Made by a program: the position numbers and the translations under genes. A stretch of DNA of 64,000 nt, taken from assembly GCA_033032865.1 (NCBI GenBank), contig JAWHQI010000733.1:124001-188000 (forward strand), in the 5' to 3' direction. This document shows positions 19,968 through 33,435 of the stretch, one piece after another. The DNA is from Dactylorhiza incarnata. Lineage: Eukaryota; Streptophyta; Magnoliopsida; Asparagales; Orchidaceae. The notes under the pieces were generated by a model, which was not told the DNA's origin, did not search any database, and was given only the letters and a program-made list of their open reading frames with translations. The stretch's first letter is position 1. Each line of letters starts with the position of its first letter.

Positions 19968-21776
19968 ATGGGAGCAAAGCGCCAGCCGATGCGACCTGCC
20001 AAGACTTCTGCTACCCGCTCTGAAGCCGCTGTGGCCTTTCACTCAGCAGACCTCGATGAATGCCGTTTGACAAAGGCCGAACTGGATGAATTCGTTGAGA
20101 AACATATGACTGATAGCCCGCTGCTCGCGCGGCTTCCGCTCCATGACTAGCGGATGAATTCTTCCGGGCCGAACCAGATCGCGATCCCAATCGACAATTT
20201 CGATTGTGGTTTCAAGTTTCCCATTTGGATTGAGCTTGCCGCGATCTTTGACCATTATGGAGTTGTACCCGGCCAAATTTCTCCTAACTCGATGGCCGGG
20301 ATTTGCAGCTTCATCTCCTACCTGCGGTCTGAGAGAGTCCGCTTCTCTATGGACCTTTTCAGGAAGATATTCTCGGTGCGGGCTATCCCAGACTCCGAGT
20401 CGAATATCTTCAAAGACCACCTCTACTTCGGCTGCCGCGGGCTGAAGATGGTCAACCTGGCGAACAAGGTCACGGCCTGGTCGGAGAGGTACTTGATCTT
20501 CGAAGGCCGACTTGGCCTGTTGAACCCGAATCCGCAAGTGCGGCCTGAGGAGGCCTTTCAACAGGTCCCAATAAGCGAGGTGGAGAAGACAACCTGCAAG
20601 CTTCTTAAGGATGAGCAACTTAATATAAGTTACTACATCCCGCTTCTTGCCGAGATGGAGAATGTTCGGCCTCAAGATAGTAAGCTTTCCCTTGCTTCCG
20701 ACTTCAATGTTGACCGCTCGATCTCTTGTGCTGACTCTTCTCCTCTTGTAGCCCAAGCCGTTGTTCCTGCTAACAAGCCGATCAGCCCGGCCGGTTTGGT
20801 CTTAACTCAGACGAAGAAGAGGAAAAGACAAGCCAGGAACAAGCCGCTACTATCCGATGGGGAGGATTCGGCCTCCTCGGGCGACTTCTCCGCCCTTCGT
20901 TCCTTCAGCAAGGTGAAGGATTTAAAAGGCCACCCGGTCTTGACCTGGCATCCGGACAGCGATGGCATCCAGGTCTCTACTGCGCTTCCTCACTGGGCGA
21001 ATGAGAAGTCGGGCCGGCATGCTGAGGCCGCCAGCATCGCTTTGTTCGGCCGACGGAACTTCAGGAGGTTGAGGAAAATTCCTGAAGAAGAGCTCGCCAG
21101 GGAGGCGCGCGGGTTGGTGCCGAGAGCCTCATCACCAACGTCTTCATGGGAATGACCTTCAAGAGGTTGATTAAAGCAAATGATCACCTAGAGAAGGAAA
21201 TTGCCGACCTGAAGAAAGAGAATGCGCGGCTAAAGGAAGCCGAGTCGGTAAGTCATCACCTGGCCAGCTTCAACACCAATGTTCTCAGACCGCACGGTCT
21301 TAACTTACTCTTTTCTCTTGCAGGCAAAGTATGATGAGACCGACCCGGTCTACCAACAGGAACTCTTCCCTCATGTCGCCGAGGGAATTGATAACACTTT
21401 TAACCGCTTGCGGGAGCTCAAAGGGTTCGCGCCTGGTTTTGAGCATTTCACCTTCTCGGACGCCTTCCCGATCTTGCAAAAGAAGTTAAAAAAGATCAGG
21501 CGGGAAGCCAAAGGAAAGAATAAAGCCGACGGATCCAGTTCAGAGGAGAGCGACGACGGGGATGATGAGGCCGAAGAACCCGCAGCGGCGAAGAGTGGTA
21601 AGAGTGGCTCGAAGTCCGAATCCAGCAATTCTGAAGAAGATGCTGGGCGCAAATCGGGCGAATTGAGCAGCTCATCCTCGTCGGGTAGCGAGGGTTATTC
21701 TCCTGACGTTTCGATTGATGGCAGCGAACACTCAAGTGCTCCTGCGTCTAAGAAACTTAAGTCGCATAACCAGTAG
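19968..21776 (+). pseudogene. aORF2 of element C: Transposase_28 family protein, antisense, 3 exons, two lesions
   Basis: Exons are 19968-20679, 20752-21247 and 21324-21776. Intron 1 (72 bp) has GTAAGC and TTGTAG; intron 2 (76 bp) has GTAAGT and TTGCAG, the intact form of the donor that is mutated in A. Without lesions the protein would be about 553 aa, the same as A. A TAG replaces a Glu codon near 20150 (LPLHD*RMNSS, GAG in A). A 1-bp deletion near 21108 shifts the frame in the second exon. The exon-3 acidic tail is open to the stop at 21774-21776. The lesions differ from those in A, so both descend from an intact gene. Confidence 0.85.
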
Positions 21777-22913
21777 CTGTGTTTTGTTTTTTATTTTGAA
21801 TAGTCGTCGGCCTGATGTTTTTAGCCGGTCGGCTTAACATAATGTAAAGAATGTTTTGATAATGAAGTGAAAAGCTTTTACCTGTCTATCTGTCTACCTT
21901 CTGCGACTTACATGTGATTGTTTGCGATCTCTTTCCATGTTAGATCTAACCAAGTCGTGCGACTTAATATTAACTCGTCCGGTTAGGATAATGATCTTCA
22001 TAGGATTCCGGTAAAATATCTATTAGTAAAAACTTATTCGCATAGCTTGCTTCCTTCAATCCGGATTGATTCGATTCATCCCGAGAATGTGCCAACTTAT
22101 TATGAATACATTATGATATCCAGGAAGCCGAACATGATCAAGCCGCGCGGTTACTACTAGACCCTGCATACTTGCTTTCCAGGATGAAGAGTGGCAAGTC
22201 ATAAGAACAGTTAGCAGACCGAGCGGTCAGTAGTTTAACTCAGGCGACTTGCAGCTAGTATTGCTGCAAGTCCCACCTCCGTGAATGTAACTGATAACCG
22301 ATGGGGAATTTGAAATAATCAAGTCGTGCGACCATAAACTGGCTCTACATAATTGGCTTGTAAAACAGAATATTAAGTCGCAAGAAGATCAGTTGATAGA
22401 CCGTGTGATTAACATTCAATCCAAACAATCTATATGACAGCTTTATATAATATTGGCTGACAAGCCGCACGGGCTGTATATAGAATTTGTGCGATTAGCA
22501 GGTTTAATACTCGCAATGAGAATCATAACTGCCTGATCGAAAAGAGCCTGTATTTAACCGATCGGATTGTGTTGGAACCCATAAAGATGATAGATTTACA
22601 ACCCGAATAATGAGGTCGGCCGGTCATGATTATGCTTGCTTCCTTGATATTTACCTTTTGATATTTTAATGATACCCTGTTTATTTCGAGCCGTCCGGTC
22701 TGAAAACCGGACCGCATGACATCTTTGGAACCTGCTGATTTTAGACCGCCCGGTTTAATAACTAGACCGCCTGAAAGCCCTGGTACCTGCTTATTTCAAA
22801 CCACCCGGTTTGAGTATTAAGTCGTCCGGTTTGTGCTGTACATAGGAATCCTGCTTTTTCCTCCAAATGGTCTATAATGACCATATGGGATGAGATAATT
22901 CAATAAAAGATGA
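21777..22913. other. Non-coding spacer of element C, rich in palindromes
   Basis: Counterpart of 7325-8444. It includes AAGTCGTGCGACTT, CAGACCGAGCGGTCAG, AAGCCGCGCGGTTA and AGACCGCCCGGTTT. No gene was seen. Confidence 0.65.
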
Positions 22914-23238
22914 TTACAGACTCAGATGACCAAGTGGGCAGGTGGGCCTAGGCGGCGAATATTGCTTTCCTCAAGTGGTCATAAGGGCTGTAAGCGACTC
23001 GACTACTCTCTTGCCTAGGGCTACAAGCCGAGTTGATCAATTGGGCAGGTGGGCCTAGGCGGCGAACATTGCTTTCCTCAGAGAGATCAACTCAGTTGTG
23101 GGTCCCGCTTAGGCATCGCTTGAGAGTACCTAGGAGTATTCGATGGTCACAGACTAAGATGATCAGCTGGGCAGGTGTGGTTGTGCCCCGGGGGCTATAC
23201 CGACATTGCTTTCCTCAGAAAGATCATCAAAGCTGTAA
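22914..23238 (-). repeat. Array of three hairpin units in element C
   Basis: Stem types are ATGACCA/TGGTCAT, TTGATC/GATCAA and GATGATC/GATCATC, in the same order as in A but with only one copy of the first type. All carry the constant loop strings GGGCAGGTG and CATTGCTTTCCTCA (plus strand). Confidence 0.7.
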
Positions 23239-23581
23239 CTATATCCCTCTCGGGGCATGATTGAGCCAACATTCACCTAGACCTCCATTGATGCAGGGGT
23301 GTGTCGGATATCAGCCGGGATCCAAGGTTCTGAAGACCGCCGCACGGGAATTGGCAAGCTACCACTACACGTGTGCGAAAACTCCCCGCTACACATGATC
23401 TTCATGGTTTTACGCTAATGACTACAATCCGAGGGGGTTCGAGCAGAACTTGGCGATGTCTCCGTGGTTCAGTGAGTTTGATATATGAGAAAATGCAAAA
23501 AGGAAACATCAGACATGGAGAAGTGTCAGTATGGGGCTTCTTAAAATATCTCAGAAACTGCAGGAAAGTAAAGAAGACATT
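23239..23581 (-). other. Conserved non-coding block downstream of pol (element C)
   Basis: Nearly identical to 8878-9220 of element A. No gene is called in it. Confidence 0.55.
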
Positions 23582-26500
23582 TTAAGGATAGAACCGTTTG
23601 AGATCGTCACCGCTCCAGGTGCGCGAGATGTCTTCTCCTTCACTTGTTTGGAGGCGGTAAGCCCCACTTTTTAGTACTTCTTTGATGATGAAGGGTCTGG
23701 CCCAATTAGGATCTAGTTTTCCGACGTTGCCAGACCTGGCCGCAGCATCCACCTTCTTTAGTACTAAATCCCCAACCGCAAATTGTTTCACTCTGACATT
23801 CTTGTCGAAATATTTTGCCATTCTCCTTTTAACTTTCTCCTGTCTGATTGTTGCCTCATCCTGAAGTTCTTCGATCAGATCTAGACTATACATGATAGCC
23901 TCATCATTTTCATCTATCCATGATTCTCCTCCTTCTTTGGCGTAAACAACTCTTGGAGTGACCACCTCAAATTCTATAGGAACAACAGCTTCCGAGCCAT
24001 GAGATAATTTGAATGGTGTCTCCCCGGTAGCTGAGGACGGGGTAGTACGAAGAGTCCAAAGGATGGAAGGAAGTTGGTCCACCCAATTCCCTCTTTGATT
24101 CAAGACTCTTTTCATCAAAAGCTGCCGGATTTGCCTGTTTCCTGCCTCTACTTGACCATTGGTCCTTGGATGATGTACTGAGGCAAGCCGAAGATCAATT
24201 CCGACCTGATCACAAAAGCTTATCATCTCCGGATTATTAAACTGTGGGCCATTATTAGTGACAATTGCCAGCGGAATTCCATGCCGGCAGACGATTTCTC
24301 CCCAGACGAAGTTTCTGACAATTTGGGTAGTAGTTCTTGCTAATGCTTTTGCTTCAATCCACTTACTGAAATAATCGATCATCACAATGATAAAACGACG
24401 CTGACCGCTGGCTATTGGGAAAGGCCCCATAAGATCCATTCCCCATACTGCAAAAGGCCACGGCGTAGTTATTGATCTGAGTGACTGAGCAGGCAAATGC
24501 TGAAGAGGAGCGAACTTTTGGCACTGAACACATCGCTTGGCAAATGCTTCAGCATCCTTTCTCATGGTTGGCCAAAAATATCTCTGTCTTAAGATTCTCT
24601 TCTCTAGAGTCTTCGCTCCCGAATGACTACCGCACTCCCCGGAATGAACTTCTTGAAGTATGGTTGGGACTTCGTCCTCCGAAACACATCGTGCTGAGGG
24701 AGAGATCAAAGTTTTTCTGTAAAGAACTCCTGCTATCAGATAATAATATGCCGCTTTCCTTTTGAATCTTCTCCAGTCTTTGATGGAATGATGGAACTCC
24801 CCCTTTGATAGAAACAGCTCATAAGGGTCCTTCCATGAAGGATTATGATCAATTTGCATGAGTTCTGTCTCAACTGTTGCCGGATGGAAAAGCTCAGAGG
24901 TCACTCCCCCAGATGGAAGACCGAACTTAGACAACTCATCTGCCTCCTCATTTTGTGTCCTTGGAATGTGCTCGATGATGAATGACTTGAATCTTCCAAT
25001 TTCTCTTTTGGCTAACAGCAGATATTTCCTCAGGATTGGCTCTCTTGTCTCATAATTTCCCAAGACCTGAGAGGCCATTACTATTGAATCTGTTTTAACA
25101 TGTACATGTTCTATGCCTAGCTCTTTCGCAAGCCTGAGCCCAGCCAAAAGTGCTTCATATTCTGCCTGATTATTTGTAACTGAAAAGAAGAATTTGATAG
25201 CTTGCTCCAGCCTGATGCCATTTGGACTGATCAGAACTACCCTGGCTCCCACAGAGTTTCTGCCAGAAGACCCATCCACGTAAATGATCCAAGCCAAAGG
25301 AGATTGTACTACCTGTTCGGAGCTAAGCTCTGTTGTATCTACTAAGAAGTCTGCCAGGATTTGCGCCTTGATTGCTGTTCGAGGGATGTATGATATCTCA
25401 AATTCGCTTAGTTCAATAGCCCATTTCACCAACCTCCCTGAATGTTCTGGCTTTTCAAGAATATTTTTCAAAGGATGATCTGTAATAACTTGGACGAAAT
25501 GAGCATGAAAATAAGGACGGAGTCTTCGCGCAGACATAACCAAGGCCAAGGCCAGTTTTTCCAGGATCGAATATCTGGTTTCTGCATCTTTAAGGATGTG
25601 GCTGACATAGTATATTGGAAACTGTCTCTTCTTTTCTTCCCGAACGAGGACAGAACTTACCGCATCTGGCCCGACTCCCAGATATAAGAATAGCATTTCT
25701 CCCTCACGGGGGCTTTGGAGTAGTGGAGTCGAGGTTAACTGTTCCTTCAGCTGCTCGAATGCCTTCTTACACTCCTCGCTCCATTCAAACTTTGATCCTC
25801 CTCGCAGTGTTTTAAAGAACGGGGCACTTTTATCTCCGGATTTGGAGATAAACCTGCTCAATCCTACCAATCTCCCCCCAAGTTGCTGAACTTCTTTGGT
25901 ATTTCGAGGAGGGCTCATATCAAGGATGGCCTTCACCTTATCTGGATTTGGTGCAAGGCCATCAGGAGTTAAGAGATGCCCCAGAAATTTCCCTTTGCTT
26001 GCCCCGAACACACATTTTAATGGGTTTAATTTTAACTTGAATCTCCGTAGAGTAGCGAACGTCTCTACGAGGTCTTTCAAGTGTAACTTGAATCTCTAAG
26101 ATGGCACAGTAGTTGCTCGGGGCATCTACTACCACAAAATTGATTAACTTTATTACTCCTCCGAGAGAGACCAGGAGTTTTACTGAACCCTCTACTTCCT
26201 TCTTCTCCCCAGAAAAACCATAGAGGGGCCCGTCGGTGGAGAGCAAAGGCTTTCCGGTCTTCAGGGCCTCGAAAGTCGGGCGGAAAAGGAGATTGACGGA
26301 GCTGCCAGTATCAATCAGAATCTTGTGGACTGTATAGTTTTCGATGACAGCCTTGATGACTACCGCATCGTCAAAAGGATTGGCATTGGGGGGAAGGTCA
26401 TCCTGACCAAAGGTGACAATAGTGCTTTCGGGAGGAGAACTTGAGGTGGCTACTACTTCCTGCTTTAGAACTCTTGCGATGCTGGATTTGCGAGATGATT

Positions 26501-26700
26501 CCGCTCCAGTTCCTCCATGAATACAATAGATGTCCCCTAAGGGGCCCACATCATTGACTTCAAAGCATTCGGTAGAAGGATGGATGTCACCATAGCAGCC
26601 GGCGTCCTCGACGTCGGCACACTCCCAGGTTACTTCTACTGTTTCTTTCTCTTTTTTTCTTCTCGGCGGTTGGCTCAGCAATTGCATCTTTCCAAATTAG
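23582..26700 (-). pseudogene. pol: Element C pol: RT core deleted, long RNase H-integrase frame open
   Basis: The protease (ILIDTGSSVNLLF) is present up to SNYCAI; then a junction near 26091-26103 with a few filler bases skips about 0.94 kb relative to A. It rejoins at LVETFATLRRFKLKLNPLKC, past YVDD. From 26080 to 23582 there is one open frame of 832 aa: RT thumb, Ty3-type RNase H, second RNase H (YVDGSSGRN...NNQAEYEALLAGLRLA...EADELSK), integrase HHCC and core. In the integrase the TDNG motif reads TNNG near 24254, so the second catalytic Asp is Asn. The copy therefore lacks both a working RT and, by motif, a working integrase, despite the long frame. Confidence 0.9.
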
Positions 26701-28271
26701 ACCCAGAGCTTTCCCTATCCAAGGAGTCTCTCTATAAGAAAACGAAGAGCTCGACAGTCTTCGGTTAGATGTCCCCCTTCTTTATGATATTCACAATAAA
26801 GGTTCGGATTTCGACTGTGGATATCCGACTTCAGAGGAGCAGGCCTTTTGAAACCTAGCCTCTTTTGTAGAATCTGGACCACTTCGTCCATGGTGACATT
26901 TAGGGGAGTGAATGACTCTTGTGAGTCATTATATTGAGTGGATGGAATGACTAGAGGTGGCTGTGCGGCATACTGTTGTAAGTATACCGGCATGATTTGC
27001 GGAAGGGGAGCGGATGGAGCGGGAGCGACGACCAACGGTGGTTTCTGATCTTGAAACCGCTGATGGCCCATGAATGGTTGCTTATTCTTGTAGTTTCTCC
27101 CCCTTTGGGAATGGGGTTCAAAGTGGGACTGATTTGATGGCGGATGATGGAAGGACGGATTTGACTGCTCCTTGTCGCTTATCAGCTTTGCGACGTAGTC
27201 TGGATTGCTCTTCTCTCCTCTGATAAACATATTTGCCAAACTTATCATTTCCTGATAAGTCCTGGGCTCCCTTATATTTGCTTCAAACTGTAGGGGACCC
27301 TCTCTTAAGCCATGGATGAGGGCAACCCTATACAGCTCTGGATCCACATTTTGAACCTCCATGATCTCTTTCTGGAAGCGATCTACAAAACGAGCCCACG
27401 TCTCGTCTTCCCGCTGTTTTATATCGAAAAGGGCCGCCGACCACTTTTTCTCTTTCTCGAGGTAGAGAATCTCAACAGGAATTCCCTTCGCAGCTCAGCG
27501 AAACAACGGATTGACCTGGGGTGCAAACCGTAAAACCATTCCCTTGCTGGTCCTTCAAAGGAAGTTACAAGAAGTTTGCACTTAGTTGCATCAGTTAAGG
27601 TTCTAAGAGCGATGGCTGACTCGAAGGCTTGTAAATGAACCGTAGGATCTGTCTCCCCATTGAAAGCTGGCAGGCGAGGCTCCCTGAAATTATTAGGGGC
27701 AGGCTCCCCTCTGACTTCGTCCACAAAGGGAGAAGTTTCTTCCATATCTTCATATAAAGGAGCAGGGTAATAAGCCGCCGGAGCTGCGGCTATTCGCGGA
27801 CAAGCCGCCTGATAAGAAGACCGGGCAACAGCTTCTGGCGGGTAGGAGTGATGAATAGGAACTTCAGGCGGGTAGGAGAGACGGGCCGCGCCCTCCTGCG
27901 GGTAAGAAAGGCGGGCAGCGTGAGAAGCCGCCCCTTGGAAATCAAGGGCCCGAGCCGGCATGCTGTGCGCGGCTTCCTGATAGAAGCTTTGCCTAGCCGC
28001 AAAGCCTTCTTGCTGGGGCTGGAAGTTAGCGGCTTGTGGTAGCGGGTAAGGAGGAGGTGGAGGAGGGACCGGGGTCACCGCCTGATTAGCCGCGGTTTGT
28101 TGTGGAACTAGCCGCTCGGTTAGCATCGCTAAAGTCTGACTGATCACTTCAAGTCGCTGATCAGTGGCCCTCTGAGCCCGCTCGGCTTCTCTCCTGGATT
28201 GCTCCAAGGCTTCCCACAAAGAGTCCTCGCTGTGATCAAAGCGGTCTCCAGGGGGAACTGGCGGTCTGACA
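26701..28271 (-). pseudogene. gag: Element C gag (frameshifted)
   Basis: The ATG at 28271 starts MSDRQFP, then runs out of frame because the C run is shorter than in B. The gag frame continues from SLWEALEQS through the linker and capsid domain to about 27430, where it has the same missing base as element A. It continues EVQNVDPELYRVAL to the zinc-knuckle variant CEYHKEGGHLTEDC. A Glu-to-TAG near 26715 and a nearby deletion follow, later offset by an extra A in an A run. Apart from these the protein matches element A closely. Confidence 0.87.
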
Positions 28272-28324
28272 TTATGGCGAAAAGGATTTCACCGACAATC
28301 CGCGATCTGAAGGTCGCGTATTTC

Positions 28325-29060
28325 TGTTGAGTCCGAAATCGCACCACCGAAGGAAACCGGAGGCTGCGGGTTGCTGGTTACTTTTTGGGTGGAAGGATGA
28401 GACCGCTAGCAGCGGTCAAGGCCAGACTTCGCCCTCCGCGGAAAATGCCACTCCTGCGACGGGCTTTCCTTTGATTAAAAAGAAGTGATTACAGCAGGTT
28501 ACAAGTGCAAGAAAAGAGAAGCCGGTCGGTCAGACAGTCCGCAAGGCAAGAAACTCGAGTCCGCAGCTCAAACAAGCGAGCTCCTAGATTCGAGTGTGCG
28601 TGCCTTAGGAACAGTGCCGCCCCCTATTTATAGGCTGAGGGGCCTGCCCGAACGGGCAGGGATAAAATAACCGCCTGCCCGGGTATAGGAGAAACGGGCA
28701 GGCGGTGACGGTATACACAAGGAAGGAAAGAAAGAAGCCGCGCGGCTTGGCGGCTTGCCCTTCCGACCTGTCTGACCAGAAGCTGAAGATGATGCAGCCA
28801 AGGCGACGATGCTATCCGAGCGGTCTCTGTCTTGAGACCGCGGCTTGTTCTTTGACCTCAAACCTTGGCTTATCTCCATGGAACAAACCGCACGATCTAC
28901 GACTTGAGACCGCGACTTGCCCTGTTGGACTTGGGCTTGGATTATCTTTAGTACTTGGAGGCGGTCTGAATTATGTCAGACCGCCCGACCTGTGCTAGCC
29001 GGAGCTGATGGAACCTGTACAGCCTGAGCCGGGCGACTTGGATCCGCCGACCGCACGGTC
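28325..29060 (-). repeat. 5' LTR of element C, outer end deleted
   Basis: It starts TGTTGAGTCC at 28325 and has its TATA box (CTATTTATAG on the plus strand) near 28623. It stops at GCACGGTC (29060), 39 bp short of the expected end. The next base belongs to gag of element B. The promoter and R/U5 are retained. Confidence 0.92.
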
Positions 29061-32000
29061 CGCTCCATTCGTTCCTCTTCCACAAATCATGTCAGTATAC
29101 CTGCCACAATATGCTGCGCAACCATCTTCAGCCATTCCATCCACCCAGTACGATGACTCGCAAGAGTCATTTACTCCGCTGAATATTACTATGGACGAAG
29201 TCGTCCAAATCCTCCAGAAAAGATCGGATTTCAGAAGACCCGCTCCTCTGAAATCCGATGTCCAAAACCGAAATCCAAACCTTTTTTACGAATATCACAA
29301 AGAGGGAGGGCATCTGACCGAAAACTGTCGGGCCCCCCGATTGTTGATAGAAAGGCTCTTGGGAGAAGGAAAGCTCCGAGACCTAGTTCGGAAAGAAGCA
29401 ACTGCTGAACCGGCCACTGAGAAGAAAAAAGAAACAATGGAGGTAACTTGGGATTGCGCCGACGTTGAAGAAGCCGACTGTTATGGATACATTCACCCTT
29501 CGACTGAATGCATTGAGGTTAATGATGTGGGCCCCCTGGGGGACATTTATTGCATTCATGGAGGAGCTGGGGCTGAATCGTCTCGTAAATCCAGCGTTGC
29601 GAGAATTCTGAAACAAGAAGTGGCAGCAACCACAAATTCCCCTCCTGAAAGCACCATCGTCACTTTCGGTCAGGACGACCTTCCTCCAAACGCCAATCCC
29701 TTTGATGATGCCGTGGTTAGCAAAGCTGTCATCTAAAATTATACTGTTCACAAGATCCTGATCGACACAGGCAGCTATGTTAACCTCCTTTTCCACCCAA
29801 CCTTTGAAGCCCTGAAGACTGGGAAGCCTCTGCTTTCCACCGATGGGCCCCTCTATGGTTTTTATGGAGATAAGAAAGAAGTGGAGGGTTCAGTAAAGCT
29901 CCTAGTCTCTCTTGGTGGAGTAATAAAGCTAATCAACTTCGTGGTGGTGGATGCCCCAAGCAACTACTGCGTCATCTTCGGGAGGCCAATTCTTAATGCA
30001 TACAGAGCGATAGTATCCACTTTCCACCTTGCTCTTAAATTTGCTGCCGAGGGAAGGCAATATCAAATCAGAAGCAACCCAAAGGTGTCTCAGGAGTGTT
30101 ACGTGCGAACCGTCAATATGATCACCGACGTTCCACTTCCCGAGGCCACGACTGAAGTGCTGGAAATTGCTGAATCTTCAAAAGCTTCTGAGGAGAGGAA
30201 AGATCGAGAAGGGGCTTACTTGGAACCTGCCCAAGTGACCCAAGAAGTCCCCGTTTCTGAGGGGGAATGCAAGAAGCTGATCATCAATGAAGAGCTGCTG
30301 GAGGAGGAGAAAGTGGAGCTGATCTCCTGTCTTTTGGAGAACCTGGATATCTTCGCCTGGTCAGCGGAGGATATGCTGGGAGTAGACCCGGACGTGGCTT
30401 GCCATCATCTGAACATATCTCCTGAGTTCAAGCTAGTCCAACAAAAGAAGAGAGAAGTGGCAACCAAGCTGGCAGTACCCATCAGAGAGGAGGTTGCCAA
30501 ACTCCTGAAAGCGGGCTTTATTTCTGAAATTCAATATCCCACGTGGATGTCGAATGTTGTAATGGTTAAAAAATCTGGTGGAAAATGGCGTATTGTGTGG
30601 ATTTTACTAAACTCAATAATGCGTGCCCCAAATATTGCTACCCTTTGCCTCGGATAGATGTTTTAGTAGATTCCGCAGTTGGGTATAATTTTATGAGCTT
30701 TCTTGACGCATTTTCGGGGTACCACCAAATCAAAATGCACAAACCCGATATCCCGCATACTTCCTTCATCACGAACGATGGGTGTTACTGTTATCTTGTA
30801 ATGCCCTTTGGGCTTAAAAATGCGGGTGCAACATACCAGAGAATGATGGATACAGTTTTTAAACATCAAATAGGCAGGAATCTTGAAGTTTATGTTGACG
30901 ATCTCCTCCTGAAAAGTAAAACATTCTCAATACATTTGAAAGACCTCGTAGAGACGTTCGCTACTCTACGGAGGTTCAAATTAAAATTGAATCCATTGAA
31001 ATGTGTGTTCAGAGCAAACAAGGGGAAGTTTCTTGGGCATCTCCTCACTCCCGATGGCCTCGCACCGAACCCAGATAAGGTGAAGGTCATCCTCGATATG
31101 ATTCCACCTCGTAATACCAAGGAGGTCCAGCAACTTGGAGGAAGGTTGGCGGGCCTGAGCAGGTTTATCTCCAAATCAGGAGATAAAAGTGCTCCATTCT
31201 TTAAAATACTCCGGGGAGGATCAAAATTTGAATGGAACGAAGAATGCAGCAAAGCTTTTGAACAGTTAAAAGTACAATTAACTTCAACTCCACTACTTCA
31301 AAGTCCTCGTGAGGGCGAGATATTATTCTTATACTTGGGGGTCGGCCCAGATGCAGTGAGTTCTGTCCTCGTCCGGGAGGAAAAGAAGAAGCAGTTCCCA
31401 ATATATTATGTCAGTCATATCCTCAAGGATGCGGAAACGAGATATTCAATCCTGGAAAAGCTAGCTTTGGCTTTGGTCATGTCATCCCGAAGGCTCCGCC
31501 CTTATTTTCAAGCTCATCCGATCCAAGTAATTACAGATCATCCTTTGAGAAGCATTCTTGAAAAACCAGATCATTCAGGGAGATTGGCCAAGTGGGCTAT
31601 TGAATTGAGCGAGTTTGAAATATCTTACACTCCCAGAACGGCAATTAAAACGCAGGTCTTGCAGATTTCATGGTTGATACAACAGAATCCAACTCGGAAC
31701 AAGCAGAGAAATCACCTTTGGCTTGGGTTGTATATGTGGATGGGGCTTTTGGGAGGAACTCCATGGGAGCCGGAGTAGTTCTAATTAGCCCGAATGACAT
31801 TAAACTGGAGCAGGCTATCAAGTTCTTCTTTCTAGTCACAAATAACCAGGCAGAATATGAGGCGCTCTTGGCTGGCTTAAGACTTGCAAAAGAGCTGGGC
31901 ATCGAACATGTGCATGTTAAAACCGATTCATTGGTAATGGCTTCTCAAGTTTTGGGAAATTACGAAACGAGAGAGCAAATACTGAGGAAGTATCTACTGC

Positions 32001-33435
32001 TAGCAAAAGAGGAGATTGGGAGATTCAAATCATTTATCATCGAGCATATTCCCAGGACACAGAATGAGGAAGCAGATGAGTTGTCAAAGTTCGGTCTTCC
32101 ATCAGGGGGAGTGACCTCTGAACTTTTTCATCTGGCAACAGAGGAGGGTGAACTCATGCAAATCGATCAGCATCCTTCTTGGAAGGATCCCTATGAACTA
32201 TATTTATCAAAAGGAGAATTCCATCAATTGATCAAAGACAAAAGAAAGTTCAAAAGAAAGGCGGCATATTATTACCTGATAGCGGGAATCTTATATCGGA
32301 AAATGTTGATTTCTCCCTCGACGCGGTGTGTCTCGGAGGAAGAAGTTCCGACCATACTTCAGGAAGTTCATTCTGGGGAATGTGGCAGCCATTCAGGGGC
32401 GAAGACTTTAGATAAAAGAACCTTGAGGCAGGGGTATTTCTGGCCAACCATGAGGAAAGATGCCGATGCATTTGCCAAGCGATGTGCTCAATGTCAAAAG
32501 TTTGCTCCTCTTCAACATTTGCCCGCTCAGTCACTTAGATCAATAACCGCACCTTGGCCCTTCGCAGTTTGGGGAATGGATCTTATCGGACCTTTCCCAA
32601 TGGCTAGTGGCCAGCGTTGTTTTATCATTGTGATGATTGACTATTTCAGCAAGTGGATAGAAGCGAAGGCATTGACAAAAACTACAACCCAAGTCATCAG
32701 GAACTTTATCTGGGGAGAGATAGTTTGTCGGCACGGAATCCGGCTGGCGATTATCACTGACAATGGCCCTCAATTCAACAATTCAGAAATGATAAACTTC
32801 TGTGACCAGAATGGAATTGATCTTCGGTTTTCCTCAGTACATCATCCCAGAAGCAATGATCAAGTGGAAGCAGCCAACAAGCATATTCAATATCTTCTGA
32901 TGAAGAGGGTGCTGAATCAAAAGGCAAATTGGGCAGAACAACTTCCTTCTATCCTTTGGACTCTTCGTACTACTCCATCCTCAGCTACAGGAGAAACACA
33001 TTTCAAGTTAACACATGGCTCAGAGGCGGTTATTCCTATAGAATTTGAAGTGTTTACCCCCAGGGTGGTGTATGCAAAAGAGGGAGAAGAAGCATGGATA
33101 GAGCATAATGACGAAGCCATCAAATACTGTCTGGATCTGATCGAAGAGCTTCAGGATGAGGCAACAATCAGACAGGAGGAAGTGAAAAGGAGAATGGCCA
33201 AGTACTTTGACAAGAATGTCAGGGTAAAACATTTTGCAGTCAGAGACACTGTGCTAAAGAAAGTTGATGCAGCGGCCAGAACAGGCAACATCGGAAAGCT
33301 AAATCCCAACTGGGCTGGACCTTTCATCGTCAAGGAGGTACTAAAAAGCGGGGCTTATCGCCTCCAGACAAGCGAAGGAGAGGACATCTCACGCACCTGG
33401 AGCGGTGACGACCTTAAATGGTTCTATCCTTAAAA
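29061..33435 (+). pseudogene. pol: Element B gag C-terminus and pol (broken but with all catalytic motifs)
   Basis: Gag ends with the zinc-knuckle variant C-X2-H-X4-H-X4-C (EYHKEGGHLTENC). The protease has IDTGS at 29761-29775. RT has MPFGLKNAGATYQR and YVDD at 30891-30902. Ty3-type RNase H (ILEKLALALV...ITDHPL) and the second RNase H (YVDGAFGRN...NNQAEYEALLAGLRLA...EADELSK) follow. Integrase has the HHCC finger, D at 32579-32581, D at 32759-32761 and E near 32867 (about D-D-35-E). The C-terminal end is LRTWSGDDLKWFYP-like and the stop is near 33433. Lesions are GAA-to-TAA at about 29734, a 1-bp loss near 30592 (just after GGKWR) and a 1-bp shift near 31660. The integrase half from 31670 is one open frame of 587 aa. 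Confidence 0.93.

Larger units (their letters stand above)
16594..29060 (-). mobile_element. Element C: Tat-lineage Ty3/gypsy retrotransposon, internally deleted
   Basis: The 774-bp 3' LTR is 16594-17367 and a 736-bp 5' LTR is 28325-29060. The outer 39 bp of the 5' LTR and the matching target duplication are missing, so gag of B resumes directly at 29061. The left flank ACACC (16589-16593) is the remaining candidate duplication. Structure and orientation are those of element A. The LTRs differ at about 27 positions by eye (3.5-4%). About 0.94 kb spanning the protease/RT junction is deleted at about 26091-26103, removing the YVDD core, so this copy cannot make its own RT. Confidence 0.93.
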
